Origin: Chenopodium formosanum
Taxonomy: Eukaryota > Streptophyta > Magnoliopsida > Caryophyllales > Amaranthaceae
DNA length: 64,000 nt
Assembly: GCA_024500155.1 (NCBI GenBank)
Contig: CM044876.1
Span: 11,041,001-11,105,000, forward strand
Direction of reading: 5' to 3'
The position numbers and the translations under genes are program-made. The notes below the pieces were generated by a model. It searched no databases, was not told the DNA's origin, and saw only the letters and a list, made by a program, of their open reading frames with translations. Shown in pieces: positions 59,522 through 64,000 of the stretch (position 1 is its first letter; the number at the start of each line of letters is the position of its first letter).

Positions 59522-60827
59522 AATTTTGAAATGTTTTTAACACTTTTTTTTGGTGCATTCATTTTTGATTATTTGAGAAACGTTTATGGTGCTTTATATT
59601 GATAATTTGTCCATTACAACATAGAGAGAAATCTCACAAGAACTATGATTTCCCAAACTTGTTCAACTCCGAAAATTGCCTTATATTGATAATTCATAAT
59701 ATGTAGATAACTTTTTTACTTTATTTCATTTTTGGCAAATATATTTTACACTACTTTATTTGTCTTACCTCACAATATACTCCGTATTATATTTTTCTTC
59801 CATCCACCCACCTTTTTACCCTCATACTTTTTAATCTCTCTCACACTCACCCCTTTTTTAACCCCTCTCTCTTTTACCTTAATTTGTGTACAAATAGTAA
59901 ATGTTTAAAACATTATGAAACAAAATCAAAACATAGAGCCTGAAGTATAAAGTTGGACTAACTAACATGCGAGAAAGATCGTAAAATCTAATGGGATCCT
60001 TCACCCTAACATTTAAAAATCATATTTTTGGACATTATTTGATTGAATGAAGTTAATTGAAGTGGGGGCAAACCTCTATAAAACTACAACAAAACTGGAC
60101 AAAAAAGAAAGCACATGCTAACACTGAGAAAACACCCAAAAAATACCTTGTGCACAATACAAATGCAAAGTTCGATCATCACACGGCAGCAACGGCGGTG
60201 AAACCAACGATTTTCACATAAAAACAACAACAAAATTAGGTGGGACTGCAAAAAAAAATCCAGACCCACTTCAAATTAAGGGAAGAAAATTTGAAAGAGA
60301 TCTCCTTTTCTTCTTCTTTCGTCGCTTTTTTGTGCCAGAAAGTTTTTTACAGAGTAGCAATTTTTGCAGAGTGACAAATTATACTTGTTTTGAGTCAGTG
60401 AACAATTGATTGAAGACATACCCAGATCATATTTTTGGGTTAATTTTGATGGGTATTCTTCTGATTTTCAATCCAAGTTAAGTACAAATTTCTGGGTTTT
60501 TGAAATTTGGTGGGGTTATTATTATTTTTCTCTCTCTTCACATTTCTGGGTATGATAGACAATCTGTTTGTTTTCTTGTGGTCCGTGTTTTTGTGTTCTT
60601 CTATGAGCTGTCTTCATTTCTGAGCTCAATACCCAGATGGCGAAATGCCCTTAAAATTTGAATAATTTCTTGTTTCTTACTCTCTCTCCTTTTTCACCGA
60701 CTTCAATATTGATTGATCAAAGTTTCTACTTCTGGGTGTTAGTATAATCATAATCATATAATAATAATAATAATAATAATAAAACCCAGTTGTTCAATCA
60801 TATTCATTGTTAAATCCCCAATTAGCA
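59522..60827. promoter_or_regulatory. Upstream region and probable leader of ABCC5
   Basis: From about 60300 the sequence becomes CT-rich and then T-rich, as in plant 5' UTRs, with an (AAT)n tract at 60761-60781. I cannot fix a TATA box or a leader intron. Confidence 0.4.
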
Positions 60828-63800
60828 ATGTTATTAATGGCAACTGAGAGTTTGCCTAGTGATGTTCTGGGTATTCCTATACTAGAATTGCTGTCAATCT
60901 GCATAAATTTGGCCTTGTTGCTTGTTTTTCTGTTAATGGTGTCTGCAAGGCAATTCAATACTTGTATTGGCAGTATCAGGTTGATTAAGAATAATGATTC
61001 GAACTCGAATTTGACCCCGGTTCGAGGAGGATTAGACTATGAATTGAGTGAAATTGTAGTGGGTATTGGGTATAAACTGACTGTGTTGAGTTGCTTCTAT
61101 GTGTTGTTAGTACAAGTAGTTTTGTTAGGATTTGATGGGGTAGAAGTTATTAGGGAGGCATCTCATGGAAATGTAGGCAGTTGGGTGGATATATGTTGGC
61201 CTGCAACTCAGGTTTTAGCTTGGTTAGTGATGTGCCTTTTGACACTTCATTGTAAATTTAGGCCTTCTGAGAGTTTTCCTATGTTGCTTAGGGTTTGGTG
61301 GTTTGCATCATTTGTTGTTTGTGTGTGTAATTTGTACTTTGATGGCCGGGGTTTGGTCGAAGAGGGGTCGAATCGTTTGTCTGCCCATGTTGTGGGGAAT
61401 TTTGTTGCAACCCCTGCACTTGGGTTCCTTTGCTTTCTAGCAATTAGGGGTTGTAGTGGGATACAGATTGTTGGAAACTCTGATCTTCAAGAGCCGTTGC
61501 TCGAAGAAGAAGCAGGGTGTTTAAGGGTTACTTCTTATAGTGGGGCTGGGATTTTTAGCTTAGCAACTATTTCATGGTTGAATTCACTTCTTTCCCTTGG
61601 TGCCAAGAGGCCTCTTGATTTGAAAGACATTCCTCTTCTCGCCCCTAAAGACCGTTCTAAGGCGAATTACAAAATTTTGAACTCAAATTGGGAGAAATTG
61701 AAGTCTGAAAGTTGTTGTGGGGGGAAGCAGCCTTCATTGGCTTGGGCAATCCTTAAGTCGTTTTGGAGGGAGGCAGCTTGCAATGCTGTATTTGCTGGAT
61801 TGACAACACTGGTTTCGTACGTTGGTCCGTACATGATTAGCTATTTTGTTGATTACTTGGGAGGGATAGAGACCTTTCCACATGAGGGTTATATTCTTGC
61901 TGGGATATTCTTTTCAGCTAAGTTGGTAGAGACTTTTTCTACTCGTCAATGGTACATTGGAGTTGACATTTTAGGTATGCATGTGAGGTCAGCTCTGACT
62001 GCTATGGTGTACAGAAAAGGGCTCAAGTTGTCAAACTCGGCCCGGCAAAGTCATACTAGTGGAGAGATTGTGAATTATATGGCAGTTGATGTCCAGAGAG
62101 TGGGGGATTACTCCTGGTATCTTCATGACATATGGATGCTACCAATGCAAATTATCCTTGCTTTGGCAATTCTCTACAAGAATGTAGGAATAGCTTCTTT
62201 GGCAACATTGGTAGCCACAATTGTATCCATTGTTGTTACGGTACCTATAGCGCGAGTGCAAGAAGAATATCAAGACAAGCTAATGTCTGCCAAGGATGAA
62301 AGAATGAGGGCGACCTCAGAGTGTTTAAAGAACATGAGGATTTTGAAGTTACATGCTTGGGAGGACAAGTACGAGCATATACTTGAGGAGATGAGAAATG
62401 TTGAGTTCAAGTGGCTAAGGAAAGCACTTTATTCTCAAGCCTTTATCACATTCATGTTTTGGGGCTCTCCCATATTTGTGGCTGTAGTTACTTTTGCGAC
62501 TTGCATTTTGTTGGGTGGTGAGCTGACTGCAGGAAGTGTACTTTCTGCTCTTGCCACTTTTAGGATTCTCCAAGAGCCACTGAGAAATTTCCCAGATCTT
62601 GTGTCAATGATGGCCCAGACAAAAGTTTCTCTTGATCGTCTTTCTAAATTTCTTCTGGACGAAGAAATCCAAGGAGATGCAACCACGATACTACCAAGGG
62701 GATCTTCTGATACTGCCATTGAGATTAAGGATGGAAAATTCTGCTGGGATCCTTCTTCTACGAGAACGACTTTGTCAGGCATTGAAATGAAGGTTGAAAA
62801 AGGAATGCTTGTGGCTGTTTGTGGAATTGTTGGAGCAGGAAAATCAAGTTTTCTGTCTTGCATCCTTGGAGAGATACCCAGAATCTCTGGTGAAGTGAGT
62901 ACAGTATTTGACTTTGATTAAAAAAAAAAAAAAAAAATTCATTAGAGTAGTTAATTATTAATGAAGTTCTTATATAAGAATAGTAATAACTCATCTCTAA
63001 CTGTGCTTACATGATTGTTACCCAGGTCAGAGTATGTGGTTCTGCAGCTTATGTATCTCAATCAGCATGGATTCAATCTGGAACTATAGAAGATAATATC
63101 CTTTTCGGAAGCCCGATGGATAAACCAAAGTATAAGAGTGTTATTAATTCCTGTGCATTGAAGAAGGATCTAGAAAATCTTTCACATGGAGATCAAACCA
63201 TTATTGGAGACAGAGGTATAAACCTAAGTGGTGGCCAGAAACAGAGGGTGCAGCTTGCCAGGGCCCTATATCAGGATGCTGATATCTATTTGCTTGACGA
63301 TCCCTTCAGCGCTGTAGATGCTCAAACTGCATCTTTTTTGTACAAGGTTGTAGATACTTTGGAGTAATTTGCTTTGAACTTCTACTAAATGAGATTTTCT
63401 GACAAAAAATTCCGTTGCAGGAATTTATACTGACAGCTCTGGCTTCAAAGACTGTGATTTTTGTGACACATCAAGTTGATTTTTTGCCCTCTGTTGACCT
63501 GATATTGGTATGACATTCATATTGGTTTATGTTTATGGCAATATATATTTTCTACAGCTGCCTTCATTGTGGTTCTAATATTTTCTTTGCAATTTTCAAA
63601 TACGAAACTGCTACCTTTTAACATTGCATTCCCAATATTGTTCTTTGTACTAGTTTGCGGGCTTGCCTATTTATTATATGCCTATTCTTTCCATGTTTTT
63701 CTTTGCAAGTTGGGCTCTTGATTCACTTTCATAATCTAGTATTTTGCATTTATTCTGTATTTAAGAATGTACTAGTATATATGAACAGGAAAAAGTTTTT

Positions 63801-64000
63801 TTTGTGGTTTATGTTATCATTATGCATATTGTAGGTACTTAGAGAAGGACGAATAGTACAAGCAGGGAAATATGATGATCTTTTGCAAGCTGGCACGGAT
63901 TTTAACTCCCTGGTATTTGCTCACAATGAAGCTATTGAAGCAATGGACTTGGGTCATCACTCATCTGAAGATTCAGATGAGGGTTCTAGCCCACAGAACG
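60828..64000 (+). CDS. ABCC5: ABC transporter C family member 5-like (MRP5), 5' part, runs off the window
   Basis: A full-size ABCC transporter; the Arabidopsis homologue loads inositol hexakisphosphate (phytate) into vacuoles and affects guard-cell signalling. Exons: 60828-62894, 63026-63346, 63421-63507 and 63835 onward, phases consistent. The N-terminal TMD0 helices span about 1-200, then a linker (DLQEPLLEEEAG), then TMD1 (FWREAACNAVFAGL, TRQWYIGVDILGMHVRSAL, SGEIVNYMAVDVQRVGDYSW). NBD1 has Walker A GIVGAGKSS (about 666-674), signature LSGGQKQR (about 757) and Walker B IYLLDDPFSAVDA (about 775). The stretch LLQAGTDFNSLVFAHNEAIE follows NBD1, as in ABCC5. The family's usual length is about 1500 residues, so TMD2 and NBD2 lie beyond the edge. 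An ATG at 60837 is an alternative start. Similarity over the whole length points to ABCC5 rather than ABCC3. Confidence 0.93.

Noticed and set aside
60807..60827. Upstream extension of the ABCC5 frame starting at TTG
   Set aside because: TTG is not a normal nuclear start; the ATG at 60828 is the natural choice.

Overview
This is a stretch of plant nuclear DNA, AT-rich and crowded with transposons. It has long introns with GT/AG borders, protein families typical of flowering plants, and many small inverted-repeat elements. A eudicot is clear from the genes. The style of the repeats, including many Stowaway-like copies and the recurring word TACTCCGTA, makes me favour Caryophyllales/Amaranthaceae (spinach, beet, quinoa relatives). 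That placement is an impression, not a test.

Layout. 1-7.9 kb is almost all transposon: several Mutator-like (MULE) inverted-repeat elements, one with a complete CACTA element nested in it, then hAT-like and Stowaway-like elements. 7.98-8.75 kb (minus) is the first exon of an ankyrin-repeat gene that appears cut off. 9.4-12.8 kb is repeats. 13.19-16.80 kb (minus) is a complete seven-exon MATE transporter that can be spliced to 481 residues; a small Helitron sits in its last intron. 17-23 kb is repeats. 23.59-29.80 kb (plus) is a complete 13-exon aromatic-amino-acid decarboxylase (507 residues). 31.3-45.4 kb (plus) is a tandem array of three intact two-exon LysM receptor-like kinases of the LYK4/LYK5 type. 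All three have NFG in place of DFG, so they are probably pseudokinases. 45.5-60 kb is repeats, including a 3.7-kb MULE with perfect 9-bp target duplications and a 2.7-kb solo LTR nested inside it. 60.83 kb to the right edge (plus) is the 5' part of an ABCC5-type (MRP5) ABC transporter; the gene runs out of the window.

The genes do not form a pathway or operon. The LysM array is the only local family expansion. It has the architecture of chitin/LCO perception co-receptors, with conserved kinase exons and more divergent ectodomains. The decarboxylase next to it makes aromatic amines or aldehydes, the MATE and ABCC5 proteins are membrane transporters, and adjacency is most simply chance.

The most distinctive structure is in the repeats. 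Eight inverted-repeat elements look MULE-like, and seven of them are bounded by 9-bp direct repeats with at most one mismatch. Their termini are built of short repeated phrases and many carry GC-rich, strand-skewed interiors. About ten Tourist-like MITEs carry expanded (TTCAG)n pentamers. All exon coordinates were derived by hand from reading frame and splice signals, without transcript data.
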